A stretch of DNA of 12,638 nucleotides from Planctomycetaceae bacterium (GTDB lineage Bacteria; Planctomycetota; Planctomycetia; Pirellulales; Thermoguttaceae), in the NCBI GenBank assembly GCA_031282385.1, contig JAITDV010000418.1:1-12638 (forward strand). Direction: 5' to 3'. How positions within the stretch are numbered: the stretch's first letter is position 1; the number at the start of each line of letters is the position of its first letter. This document shows positions 1 through 7,137 of the stretch, piece after piece. The notes beneath the pieces were generated by a model. It did not search any database, had not been told where the DNA came from, and was given only the letters and a program-made list of their open reading frames with translations. The position numbers and the translations under genes are program-made.

Positions 1-3000
1 CGTTTAGTGGAATCAATCGTTACAGTATTCGCGTCCGCTTCAAACGTAACAATAATTCCATTATCAAGCGTTGCGGTATTATTAACTTTATCGAGCGTTA
101 CAATCTCTGTGTCTGTAACATAAATTTCAAGTGTAGAAATTTCATGTTCATCACCTTCGTTTTTGTCGTTTACTTCGTCGAGTTCGAATGTTGCTGATTC
201 ACCATTTTGAATAGTTTTTTCTTGATTTGCTGCTGTTGGTTGTTTGTTAGTTCCTGTAACGGTTATTTTAAAATTACCGTATGCAATTTCATTTGCCGAA
301 TCTGCAACAGTCAAAATAATATTCAATGATTTCGTAGAATCTTTTTTAAGAGATGCGAATTTTTCTGCGGGATTGAATTTTAATTTGTCGACATCAAAAT
401 AAAATTTACCAATATCTTCGATTATTATTTCATTGCTTTCATCAAATTCTTGTCCGTTTATTTTGGTAATTGTTAGAGTGTCGTGTAAATCAATATCATT
501 AAAATAATTTTGCCAGTCTATTTCAAGAGTCTCATTATCATTGACATTAAATTCCGGTTGACTTGTAGATTCGGGTGAATCATTTTGTCCTGTTATTCTT
601 ATTATCACAGAGCTGCTGATGGATTTTGTATTGGAGTCATCGAATTTATTTCGTAACGAATATTTGATCTCAATTTCAATCCATTGTCCCGCACTTAATT
701 TTCTTGCAAATTCATTATTCGGTGTGAAAACAATGTTACCATCTTCGTCAATTATTGCGTTGCCGATTTCAATTTCTTCAAATGGAGTTGATGGAAAATT
801 ATTTTCGCCGTCGAATCCTTCAACGTAAATTATGTCTTCAATCTCAGCAATTACAAAATTCTTCGCGTTTTCGGGTAAATTCCATTGAGCAAGAATTTCA
901 GTTTTCGTTACAATAATGTTTTGAGTTGCAACATAAGTATCATCTGCGCTGTTGTCAATTTTGATTTGATCACCGGCATCTTGCGGCAATGTGGCTTTGC
1001 CATTTATTGTTACAGAAATATATCCTATTCCTGAATTACCGTGTTGTTTATCGATAATTGTATATTGTAAATTCAAAGTTACCGATTGATCTCCGGCAAG
1101 CAAAACGAAATATTCTTGCGGATCAAATTTAAAATTTCCGTCATTGTCCAAAACCGCAATTAAACTCAAATCATTGATTCCAAAATCAGCAAGTTGTGTA
1201 TTATTCGTCTCCGCTAATATAAGGTTTGCAAATTCTACACCGGAGTTACCAGAAGTCTGCGTTACATGAATTTTTGTGTTGCTCGATGAAGTTTCGTCTA
1301 TTGTCACAACAAGATTATCAGCAGAAGGCGGCGAAAGAGCAGTCAATTTAATCGTTAAATCATCCCGCGAAATAATTACATTTTCATCGTCTGAAACTGC
1401 GATCGTAATTGAAATAAACGTATCAATTTCGCGGTTGCTGAGTTTTGTTGTATCAATTATAAATTTACCTGTATTGTTATCGAAATTTATAATTAATTCG
1501 TTATCCGTTTCTGAACCGTTTACTAAAATGTTAGTTACAATATAAGAATACGGTACGTTTTTAGCGTCGGGATTTTTGTAACAAAAACCAAAATCAATTT
1601 CTTTTTGCGTAATATAGTCATTTGTGTAACCGCTATTGATTTCAGTTATATTGTCTTTTGTTTCAAGTTTTATTTCGCTTTCCTTTCCTGTTACAATAAA
1701 TATTGCTTTACCTGAGCTTTGAGCAATACTATCAGAAACTTGGTAATTAATTGTAATTGAGATTGTTTCGCCGGCTGCTAATTGCGCAAAAGACAAATCG
1801 GATGCGTCAAAAATGAAATTGCCGTTTTGATCAAGGTTGAAACGTTCTTTGATAAAATCTTCATTAAATATAGAAATTAAATTGTTATCAGAATACTCAA
1901 TCGTTTCAATCGATGCATTTACAACCGAAAGCGTATCATTACGATCACTATCTTTCCAATGCTCAATAATTTCTGTAACGGTAATTATTCCTTGCTCGCA
2001 TTCATTTATATTGAGGGTTATTATTTCGTTGTTTATTAATTCCGGCGTGTCATTTTTTCCTTTAATTGTAAATACAATTTCCGATGTATAAGTCTTATTG
2101 TAAACATCGATTAATTGAACTGAAACAGTCAAATAAGTTGTTTCATTTTGTGCCAAATAATCATAACATGATCCGGCATTTATTGTAACGTTATTTTGAT
2201 TGATTGTAATAATTCCGATATTATCATCGAGTGTGATTTGATTATTTGCGGTAATATTTTTGTCATCTAATATTACAATTTTGAAATTTGGGTCAATAAT
2301 TGCGGTGCCGTTTCCGTCGTCAAGGATTGTTTCTGTCGGCGGATTTATGATCTGTTTTTGATATGTAAATTCTGGAATTGATGCAGTTGTGACATTGCCG
2401 TAATTATCTGTAACGATAATTGTAATTTCACATTTTCCTTCCGCGATATTATTATTCAGAATTGTAAAACTACCGTCTTTTGCCAGAGTGATTTGTTGTT
2501 CGGTGTTGTTATTTAATTTGTAGAATGCGGATTTTATTCCGTTTTGATCGGTAATTTGTCCGGTTATTGCGGGATTTGTTGTAATTCCGTTTTGTGTAGG
2601 TGTAATTAATGTTGCGCTAATTACCGGCGGAGTTTTATCAGGATATATGACAGGCGTATTCGGCTCATTAATTTCTGGTTTTGTTTCTGTTGTATTACCA
2701 TTTGCAATCGTCACGGCTAATTCTGCATCGGAGTTGTCAAGTTTGCCGTCTTTGTTGACGTCGGCTTCTGGAAACAAATCAATAACCATTCCGCCATTAA
2801 AAGCAAATCTTCCATACTCCGGCGCAACACTGTAAAGAGCAGCATTAAACGAATTGCGTCTGCCGTCCCAACCTGGCATTTGTTGCAATTTTGCAGCTTC
2901 GATTATAACTGTCATTGCAGAAAGATTCGGAACCGGAGTAGATTCAACAAACGATACTTTCAAATTGAAATTACCATTACCTGAATCTGCCTTAAAAAAA

Positions 3001-3395
3001 ACAGAATAACTTCCTTCTCCCAGAAAAGCAGTTCCGCCGCTTTGTACAGTTGTGTTAAATACGTTTGTCAAACTGATATCAATTCCGCTGGAAGTTTGCA
3101 AACGAATTGCAGAAGGATCAAAAGTACTCTGCAAACTGTCAAGTGTAATTTGAATTTGAGACTTATTACTACTGCTATTTTTGAGTTCAAATCGAACTTC
3201 TGTTTCTCCAAATGTAGAAGCATATCCGGTAAAATCCGCAAGCAACGCCATTCCTGCAAGCAACTCCCGCGATTCAAGAGATTCCAACCTCAACACTTTG
3301 CGATTTTGACTCAACCAATTCAAATCACCAACTTCATTGCTTTTACCCGCAAGCAATCGAAATACGCGTCCTAATATTTGTTTCAAAAATTCCAT
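1..3395 (-). CDS. Giant secreted/cell-surface protein with dockerin-like EF-hand and VCBS/cadherin-like repeats (3' end outside window)
   Basis: The frame stays open from the ATG at 3395 to the window edge: 1131 complete codons with no stop, read codon by codon. Residues 37-48 (LESLESRELLAG) match the N-terminal motif of planctomycete exported proteins. Residues ~50-170 look like a beta-rich cohesin-type domain. Residues 212-223 (DVNKDGKLDNSD) form a canonical DxNxDGxxDxxD calcium loop as in dockerins. An Ig-like domain follows (~253-330). After that come about six degenerate repeats of ~110-130 residues, with 'G-x-[FI]-x-[FI]' strands near residues 394, 525, 643, 753, 886 and 996. Several include 'LxAG' and end in 'G(K/Q)NDxPE', the VCBS/cadherin-like pattern of bacterial adhesins. 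The composition is rich in Asn, Asp, Ile and Thr and almost free of Cys. The expected role is calcium-stabilised surface adhesion or structure; the ligand is unknown. A GGAG site 7 nt upstream supports the start. The domain family is fairly sure, the function is not. Confidence 0.88.
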   Translation of the reverse strand, partial: MEFLKQILGRVFRLLAGKSNEVGDLNWLSQNRKVLRLESLESRELLAGMALLADFTGYASTFGETEVRFELKNSSSNKSQIQITLDSLQSTFDPSAIRLQTSSGIDISLTNVFNTTVQSGGTAFLGEGSYSVFFKADSGNGNFNLKVSFVESTPVPNLSAMTVIIEAAKLQQMPGWDGRRNSFNAALYSVAPEYGRFAFNGGMVIDLFPEADVNKDGKLDNSDAELAVTIANGNTTETKPEINEPNTPVIYPDKTPPVISATLITPTQNGITTNPAITGQITDQNGIKSAFYKLNNNTEQQITLAKDGSFTILNNNIAEGKCEITIIVTDNYGNVTTASIPEFTYQKQIINPPTETILDDGNGTAIIDPNFKIVILDDKNITANNQITLDDNIGIITINQNNVTINAGSCYDYLAQNETTYLTVSVQLIDVYNKTYTSEIVFTIKGKNDTPELINNEIITLNINECEQGIITVTEIIEHWKDSDRNDTLSVVNASIETIEYSDNNLISIFNEDFIKERFNLDQNGNFIFDASDLSFAQLAAGETISITINYQVSDSIAQSSGKAIFIVTGKESEIKLETKDNITEINSGYTNDYITQKEIDFGFCYKNPDAKNVPYSYIVTNILVNGSETDNELIINFDNNTGKFIIDTTKLSNREIDTFISITIAVSDDENVIISRDDLTIKLTALSPPSADNLVVTIDETSSSNTKIHVTQTSGNSGVEFANLILAETNNTQLADFGINDLSLIAVLDNDGNFKFDPQEYFVLLAGDQSVTLNLQYTIIDKQHGNSGIGYISVTINGKATLPQDAGDQIKIDNSADDTYVATQNIIVTKTEILAQWNLPENAKNFVIAEIEDIIYVEGFDGENNFPSTPFEEIEIGNAIIDEDGNIVFTPNNEFARKLSAGQWIEIEIKYSLRNKFDDSNTKSISSSVIIRITGQNDSPESTSQPEFNVNDNETLEIDWQNYFNDIDLHDTLTITKINGQEFDESNEIIIEDIGKFYFDVDKLKFNPAEKFASLKKDSTKSLNIILTVADSANEIAYGNFKITVTGTNKQPTAANQEKTIQNGESATFELDEVNDKNEGDEHEISTLEIYVTDTEIVTLDKVNNTATLDNGIIVTFEADANTVTIDSTK

Positions 3396-3402
3396 TTTTT
3401 GT

Positions 3403-3406
3403 CTCC
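3403..3406 (-). promoter_or_regulatory. Shine-Dalgarno site of the giant surface protein
   Basis: On the minus strand GGAG lies 7 nt before the ATG at 3395 (GGAGACAAAAAATG). It is one of the few clear ribosome-binding sites in the window and fixes the start of the surface-protein gene. Confidence 0.7.
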
Positions 3407-3418
3407 AGTTTTGCAACA

Positions 3419-3443
3419 TTTAAATCGCTCACACCTTAAATTT
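3419..3443 (-). repeat. 25-bp motif copy A, upstream of the surface-protein gene
   Basis: The plus strand reads TTTAAA-TCGC-TCACAC-CTTAAATTT. The same layout (TwTAAA, 4 nt, TCACAC, then nTTAAAwTT-like) recurs at 3575-3600, 5978-6002 and 6905-6928. This copy lies about 24-48 nt upstream of the start codon at 3395, in the orientation where the coding strand reads GGTGTGAGC. The position suggests a promoter or operator, but that is inference. Confidence 0.5.
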
Positions 3444-3574
3444 CGTTTATACCTATCGGAAAATAAGTAATTACGCTCTTGAGTCTCACAATTTATAGTA
3501 TGAGCAGTTTACGATAAATCATCGTTACCGCAAAAACGGAGAATAACAATTATCAGAATCCATTTCAATAGCGA

Positions 3575-3600
3575 TTTTAAACTATTCACACTTTAAAATA
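3575..3600 (-). repeat. 25-bp motif copy B, abutting the MITE-like element
   Basis: TTTAAA (3576-3581), CTAT, TCACAC (3586-3591), TTTAAAATA. The spacing is identical to copy A. It ends at the base before the first base of the 3601-3817 element. Confidence 0.5.
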
Positions 3601-3817
3601 GACCTTTTCTCTAACCTAAAAATACATCAACGTAACAAAAAACCTACAACGAAAAACCGCCTTTAACTCCTCCGAGACCATCCCTAACCCCTCCAAAGGA
3701 AGGGAATAAGAATACGCCTCCGAGTGAGGCGAATAAGAAGATGCCTCCTTCGGAGGCGAATAATTCCCCTCCTTCGGAGGGGTCAGGGGTGGTCTCCTAC
3801 AGGTTAGCGAAAAGGTC
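3601..3817. mobile_element. MITE-like palindromic element, long copy (217 bp)
   Basis: The ends are 17-bp terminal inverted repeats (GACCTTTTCTCTAACCT at the left; the right end is its complement with one mismatch). TA flanks both sides, compatible with a TA target duplication. Inside is a nested imperfect stem (GACCATCCCT...AGGGGTGGTC) and three successive small hairpins at 3716-3730, 3743-3757 and 3766-3782. The first two are preceded by GAATAAGAA and the third by GAATAATT. A shorter relative with nearly identical arms is at 6765-6901. It encodes no protein. It looks like a non-autonomous element moved by a transposase supplied in trans; the partner is unknown. Confidence 0.75.
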
Positions 3818-3847
3818 TAATATTTGCAAGGTTTTAAGGAAAATCTC
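3818..3847 (-). mobile_element. Solitary end of the IS5-family element
   Basis: This 30-bp segment is the reverse complement, with few differences, of the left end of the decayed IS at 11001-11031; the inner 18 bases (TAATATTTGCAAGGTTTT) are identical. It begins exactly where the MITE-like element ends (3817), and no transposase sequence adjoins it. It is probably a relic of a deleted IS copy, or an IS end trapped beside the MITE. Confidence 0.6.
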
Positions 3848-3959
3848 GGATAAAACAATAACTATATTGCAAATCATAACTCTAAATTGTAACCGGATAG
3901 CCCAGAATTTATAGCGCCAAATGACTTTTTCAGGGACAACTAAATAAATCTATTGTTTA

Positions 3960-4226
3960 AGAAAAAAGGATTAGGAACAAAGCAGACAAAAACACGGCGT
4001 TCCGAAGTAAACAACCCTTATTTATCCAATCTCCATTAGTAGCAGACAACGCCCCAAAAATACGCCCTTATTCCCTTATTAAAAAATACGAATAAGGTAA
4101 TAAGGTACTAAGGTTGATTGTTGGTAATCCATGTTGCTACTAAGGGAAATTGGATGAATAATGGTTGTTTATTTTAGAACGCTGCGTTTTAGTATGCTTC
4201 GTTCCTATTCCCTACCCCCTTTTCCT
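3960..4226. repeat. Long two-tier inverted repeat (giant hairpin)
   Basis: The outer arms 3973-4044 and 4134-4206 are imperfect reverse complements over ~72 nt. Shared blocks include AGGAAC, GCGTTC, TAAACAACC, ATCCAAT and TTAGTAGCA. A weaker purine-rich match extends outward to about 3960 and 4226. Inside the loop a second stem pairs 4066-4080 (CCTTATTCCCTTATT) with 4091-4105 at 14 of 15 positions. There is no coding frame. It may be a degenerate MITE or a structured transcript. Confidence 0.65.
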
Positions 4227-4428
4227 AAAAAATTGAAGTACGCGGTAATTATTAATTAACTCAAAACACCAATTCCACCGCAATATTAAAATAATTCCGA
4301 ATCAGAAAAATTGCTCTGTACTTATATTTTGAAAATTGTTACTATTCGCTGATTCTGCGATTTACCCAAGATGTTTTTTGTGAAATTGCAGAATAAAAAA
4401 ATATCGGACACACTTGAATTTCAGCAAT

Positions 4429-4462
4429 ATAAATAACATCTAAACATAAATAACGTCTAAAC
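4429..4462. repeat. Two tandem 17-bp repeats upstream of the aminotransferase
   Basis: ATAAATAACATCTAAAC (4429-4445) is followed directly by ATAAATAACGTCTAAAC (4446-4462), 16 of 17 identical. They lie about 200-280 nt upstream of the aminotransferase start, so they may be paired regulator sites or a small slippage duplication. Confidence 0.5.
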
Positions 4463-4711
4463 AGCCTTGCCGATTAGTAAGTAAGTTTGTGTGTGTTATT
4501 GAAGATTGTATGGTTGTTTTATTTTGAGTAGTGCTTCGGTCAACTATGAGATTTGTATTTTTTTCTAGTAAGATGTAATATTGACGAAATGACTTTATCA
4601 ATATTGCATCATTGTACTGTTCACAATTTAATTTCGGCTTGGAAAAGCTATAAAAAAACTATGAAAGGTAATTTCAATCATCAATTGTCAGAGTCAGAAA
4701 TTCAATCGGTA

Positions 4712-5878
4712 ATGTTACTTGATTTACGTCGGCAATACGATGCGATCAAGGACGAAATAGCCGATGCTTTGAAGCGGGTCTGTGATTCGGGAGCTTTTGT
4801 GTTAGGTCCCGAAGTTAAGTTGCTTGAGCAGAATATTTCTGCTTATACGCAAGTAGATTATTCGATTGCGTGTGCGTCGGGTAGTGATGCGATTTTGCTT
4901 GCGTTAATGGCGGCGCAAGTTGGACCTGGCGACGAAGTGATAGTTCCAAGTTTTACATTTTTTGCGACAGCAAGTGCAGTAACACGACTTGGCGCAAGAC
5001 CTGTTTTTGCGGATATTGATCCGGTTTCGTTTAATATTGATCCGGCAGATATTCGACGCAAGATTACGAATCGGACAAGAGCAATTATTCCTGTACATTT
5101 ATTCGGACAAATGGTTGATATGATCGCCATAAACGAGATAGCTCAATCGGGCAATATAATTGTTATTGAAGATGCGGCACAAGCAATAGGCGCAGAACTT
5201 AAAGGCCGGCGTTCAGGTTGTTGGGGCGATATGGGCGCGTTTAGCTTTTATCCAACAAAAAATCTAGGCGGCGCAGGGGACGGCGGTCTTGTTACAACTC
5301 GTGATGAACGGTTGGCGAAATATTTGAACTTGTATCACGTTCACGGAATGGAGCCGCGTTATTATCATAGTGTTATCGGTATCAACAGCCGTTTGGACTC
5401 TTTTCAAGCTGCAATAATAAATGTCAAATTAAGGTATCTTGAAGGTTGGACAAATATGCGTATTCAAAATGCACGTCGATACAATGAAATGTTTATCGAT
5501 GCAGGTTTGGACAACAAAATAATTTTGCCGAAAACATTGGAAGACCGGCGGCATGTTTGGAATCAATACACAATTCGCGTTCGAGACGGCTTGAGAGACA
5601 AAATGAAAATGCGATTATCAGAACGCAAAATCGGCTCAGAAGTTTATTATCCTCTTGGATTACACGAGCAAGAATGTTTCAGATATCTTGGTTATGCGCC
5701 GGAATCGCTTGTTGAAACATACAACGCAAGCCGCGAAGTATTATCGTTACCAATATTCCCCGAACTGACAGAGAACGAACAACGTTTAGTTGTCGGAGCG
5801 ATCAGAGAATTTGTAGAATCGCTTGAAGCCCGCAGAGTATTGCCCGCCGCCGCAGCTCCAACCCGCGAAGCCGCATAA
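4712..5878 (+). CDS. PLP-dependent sugar aminotransferase, DegT/DnrJ/EryC1/StrS family (WbpE-like)
   Basis: The 388-residue product is a fold-type I aminotransferase that transfers an amino group, usually from glutamate, to a keto-sugar nucleotide. The products feed surface polysaccharide or glycan synthesis in the cytoplasm. Family signatures in order: LDLRRQYDAIKDEI at the start; LGPEV (~31-35); CASGSDA (~54-60, phosphate binding); GPGDEVIVPSFTFFAT (~71-86); EDAAQAIGA (~153-161, with the Asp that contacts the PLP ring nitrogen); SFYPTKNLGG (178-187, K183 forms the Schiff base); GINSRLDSFQAA (~223-234); and YPLGLHEQ near the end. The start was chosen because family members begin at 'DLxxQY'; it has no good ribosome-binding site. 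In-frame starts upstream at 4661 and 4589 (ATG) or 4553 (TTG) would add up to 53 residues. The C-terminal tail is rich in Ala and Arg. No sugar-pathway neighbours are present, so the substrate cannot be assigned. Confidence 0.93.
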   Translation: MLLDLRRQYDAIKDEIADALKRVCDSGAFVLGPEVKLLEQNISAYTQVDYSIACASGSDAILLALMAAQVGPGDEVIVPSFTFFATASAVTRLGARPVFADIDPVSFNIDPADIRRKITNRTRAIIPVHLFGQMVDMIAINEIAQSGNIIVIEDAAQAIGAELKGRRSGCWGDMGAFSFYPTKNLGGAGDGGLVTTRDERLAKYLNLYHVHGMEPRYYHSVIGINSRLDSFQAAIINVKLRYLEGWTNMRIQNARRYNEMFIDAGLDNKIILPKTLEDRRHVWNQYTIRVRDGLRDKMKMRLSERKIGSEVYYPLGLHEQECFRYLGYAPESLVETYNASREVLSLPIFPELTENEQRLVVGAIREFVESLEARRVLPAAAAPTREAA

Positions 5879-5896
5879 TTTGTAACAAATAAATAG

Positions 5897-5984
5897 AACT
5901 TCTAAAAACTCATTTTGTCCACGAATTTACACGAAAGATCACGAATTAAATAATTTGTGCAAATTCGCGGATAAAATAAATTTA
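5897..5984 (+). repeat. Left arm of the long inverted repeat flanking the exported-protein gene
   Basis: This 88-nt arm begins AACTTCTAAAAACTCATTTT. It contains repeated CACGAA words and ends ATAAAATAAATTTA. It matches the reverse complement of 6611-6708 almost throughout; the other arm has about 10 extra bases near its inner end. It stops 23 nt before the start codon at 6008. Confidence 0.8.
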
Positions 5985-6002
5985 ACGTGTGAACAGTTTA
6001 TC
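5978..6002 (+). repeat. 25-bp motif copy C, directly upstream of the exported-protein gene
   Basis: AAATTTAAC-GTGTGA-ACAG-TTTATC, the complement of the arrangement in copies A, B and D with the same spacing. It ends 5 nt before the ATG at 6008 and overlaps the last bases of the left inverted-repeat arm. Relative to the gene it has the same orientation as copy A has to its gene. Confidence 0.5.
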
Positions 6003-6007
6003 AAACG

Positions 6008-6484
6008 ATGATTAAAAAATTATTTTTTGTTTTTGTGTTATTTTGGTTTTTATCTGTTGGCATATTTGTTATGGGGCAACGTCCGCCTGTACCTACAGAC
6101 CCCAAAATGGTAGAAAAAACCGTAGAAACCGGCGAAACAAATAAAACAATAACAAAAAAACGAATCCGCGAAGGCGTTACATTTCAAAACAAACGAGTAT
6201 TTTTTCGACAAACCGGAAATAGAACGACAATTTACACAATTGACGGCAATGATAGATATGTTTGTCTGGAAAATTTGAATCTTGAGCGGATATTGAAATC
6301 AATTGCCGAACGACCGGAACAAGGAACATGGAAAATTGACGGTACATTCACTGAATTTAATGGAGAAAATTTTGTCTTGATCAGCCGCGCCGTTGTTTCG
6401 CCAACCGATTACAGTACCAAAGAACAAAAAACCGAACCTCAAAAAAACCAAAAAATAATTCCGCAAGAAACAAAAAAACCATAA
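6008..6484 (+). CDS. Small exported protein of unknown function
   Basis: The 158-residue product begins with a typical signal peptide: MIKK, a hydrophobic core from residue 5 to about 22, and a likely cleavage after G23 in FVMG-Q. There is no lipobox cysteine. The mature part is short and charged. A central region (~55-130) alternates strand-like segments (VTFQNKRVFF, TTIYTIDG, YVCLENL) with a helix (LERILKSIAERP) and a final GTWKIDGTFTEFNGENFVLISRAVV that looks like a small beta fold. The tail (~137-158) is low-complexity Lys/Gln/Glu/Pro. It resembles conserved exported hypotheticals I associate with planctomycetes, but I recognise no named domain. It has no Shine-Dalgarno site. It lies between the arms of a long inverted repeat, so it may be carried by a repeat cassette or may simply be an ordinary gene with repeats inserted on both sides. 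Confidence 0.75.
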   Translation: MIKKLFFVFVLFWFLSVGIFVMGQRPPVPTDPKMVEKTVETGETNKTITKKRIREGVTFQNKRVFFRQTGNRTTIYTIDGNDRYVCLENLNLERILKSIAERPEQGTWKIDGTFTEFNGENFVLISRAVVSPTDYSTKEQKTEPQKNQKIIPQETKKP

Positions 6485-6546
6485 AGAAACACCGATATAC
6501 TGTTTTGTAAAATAAGGCTGAAAACCTTGAATCATTAAGCGTAGAG

Positions 6547-6590
6547 CAACTTCTAAAAACCTATTTTTGACGGAATTATCGAATTTTTCA
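6547..6590 (+). repeat. Degenerate third copy of the inverted-repeat arm end
   Basis: It starts with AACTTCTAAAAAC, identical to the outer end of both arms, preceded by GC as in the right arm. It then decays: CTATTTTTGACGGAATTATCG compares with CTCATTTTGTCCACGAATT in the arms. It has the same direction as the left arm, so it forms a partial inverted pair with 6611-6708. Confidence 0.45.
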
Positions 6591-6610
6591 GGATAGAAAA
6601 GTTTAGACAA

Positions 6611-6708
6611 TAAATTTATTTTATCCACGAATTGACTCAAATTTGCACAAATTATTTAATTCGTGATCTTTCGTGACAATTCGTGGACAAAATGAGTTTT
6701 TAGAAGTT
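6611..6708 (-). repeat. Right arm of the long inverted repeat flanking the exported-protein gene
   Basis: This 98-nt arm is the reverse complement of 5897-5984 apart from a few substitutions and about 10 additional bases. It contains the words CACGAA, TCGTGATC and TTCGTGGACAAAATG. Its outer end reads AGAAGTT followed by GC. Confidence 0.8.
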
Positions 6709-6764
6709 GCCTAGAGATACTCGTTATAATTTGTCGAAAACAAGTAAAAAAAATTAAAACTTTA

Positions 6765-6901
6765 GACCTTTTCTCTAACCTAAAAATACATCAACGCAAC
6801 AAAAAACCTACAAAAAAACCGCCTTTAACTCCTCCGAGACCACCCCTAACCCCTCCGAAGGAGGGGTCAGTGGTGGTCGCCTACAGGTTAGCGAAAAGGT
6901 C
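6765..6901. mobile_element. MITE-like palindromic element, short copy (137 bp)
   Basis: It has the same 17-bp terminal inverted repeats as 3601-3817 and the same left arm with only a few changes, in the same orientation. The centre holds a single stem (GACCACCCCTAACCCCTCC, GAA loop, GGAGGGGTCAGTGGTGGTC). The ~80-bp block carrying the extra hairpins in the long copy is absent. The TA before the left end is kept, but the right flank is TT. Two related copies in 3.3 kb support a dispersed family. Confidence 0.75.
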
Positions 6902-6904
6902 TTT

Positions 6905-6928
6905 TATAAACAGTTCACACTTTAATTT
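6905..6928 (-). repeat. 25-bp motif copy D, just right of the short MITE-like element
   Basis: TATAAA (6905-6910), CAGT, TCACAC (6915-6920), TTTAATTT. The spacing is identical to copies A and B. It begins 4 nt after the end of the element at 6901. No minus-strand gene lies downstream of it, which argues against this copy being a promoter. Confidence 0.45.
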
Positions 6929-7137
6929 CCTTTACCTCCGCCTGCTTACTTATCTGAAAGCAGACTTTATGCGCTTTTGTTTCAAGCGATTTTATAGTAC
7001 AAATAGTATAAATTCGCCCCCCCCTTGAGTCTATTTTTGCGTCGTGTAAAATCAGGCAAGAATTTTCTATTCAATTTTTGAATTGGCAATTTTTTGTGTG
7101 GTGTGGTTAGTTGTTGTGCGGTTTGGTTTACGGAATT

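Larger units (their letters stand above)
3396..4711. other. Repeat-rich intergenic region between divergent genes
   Basis: This 1.3-kb stretch has no credible coding frame. It lies between the minus-strand surface-protein gene and the plus-strand aminotransferase gene, so it must hold both promoters. It contains two copies of a 25-bp motif, a MITE-like element, a solitary IS end, a long inverted repeat and a 17-bp tandem repeat, each listed separately. The rest (4227-4428 and 4463-4711) is AT-rich, and I see no clear -35/-10 pair in it. Confidence 0.7.

Noticed and set aside
619..2835. Several plus-strand frames of 62-89 codons
   Set aside because: They lie opposite the continuous minus-strand frame of the surface protein, have Ser/Ile-rich antisense composition and no ribosome-binding sites.
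3042..3374. 110-codon plus-strand frame and an overlapping 69-codon frame at 3068-3277 on the minus strand
   Set aside because: Both are out-of-frame shadows of the N-terminal part of the surface protein, whose correct frame carries the clear LESLESRELLAG and EF-hand motifs.
3716..3782. Possible CRISPR-like array of short palindromic repeats
   Set aside because: The units are three unequal hairpins with no constant-length spacers, they sit inside a MITE-like element, and no cas gene is nearby.
4858..5130. Minus-strand frames of 64 and 90 codons inside the aminotransferase
   Set aside because: They are antisense to strongly conserved aminotransferase motifs.
6299..6640. 113-codon minus-strand frame
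   Set aside because: It is mostly antisense to the exported-protein gene, extends into repeat sequence, and has Phe/Leu-rich shadow composition.
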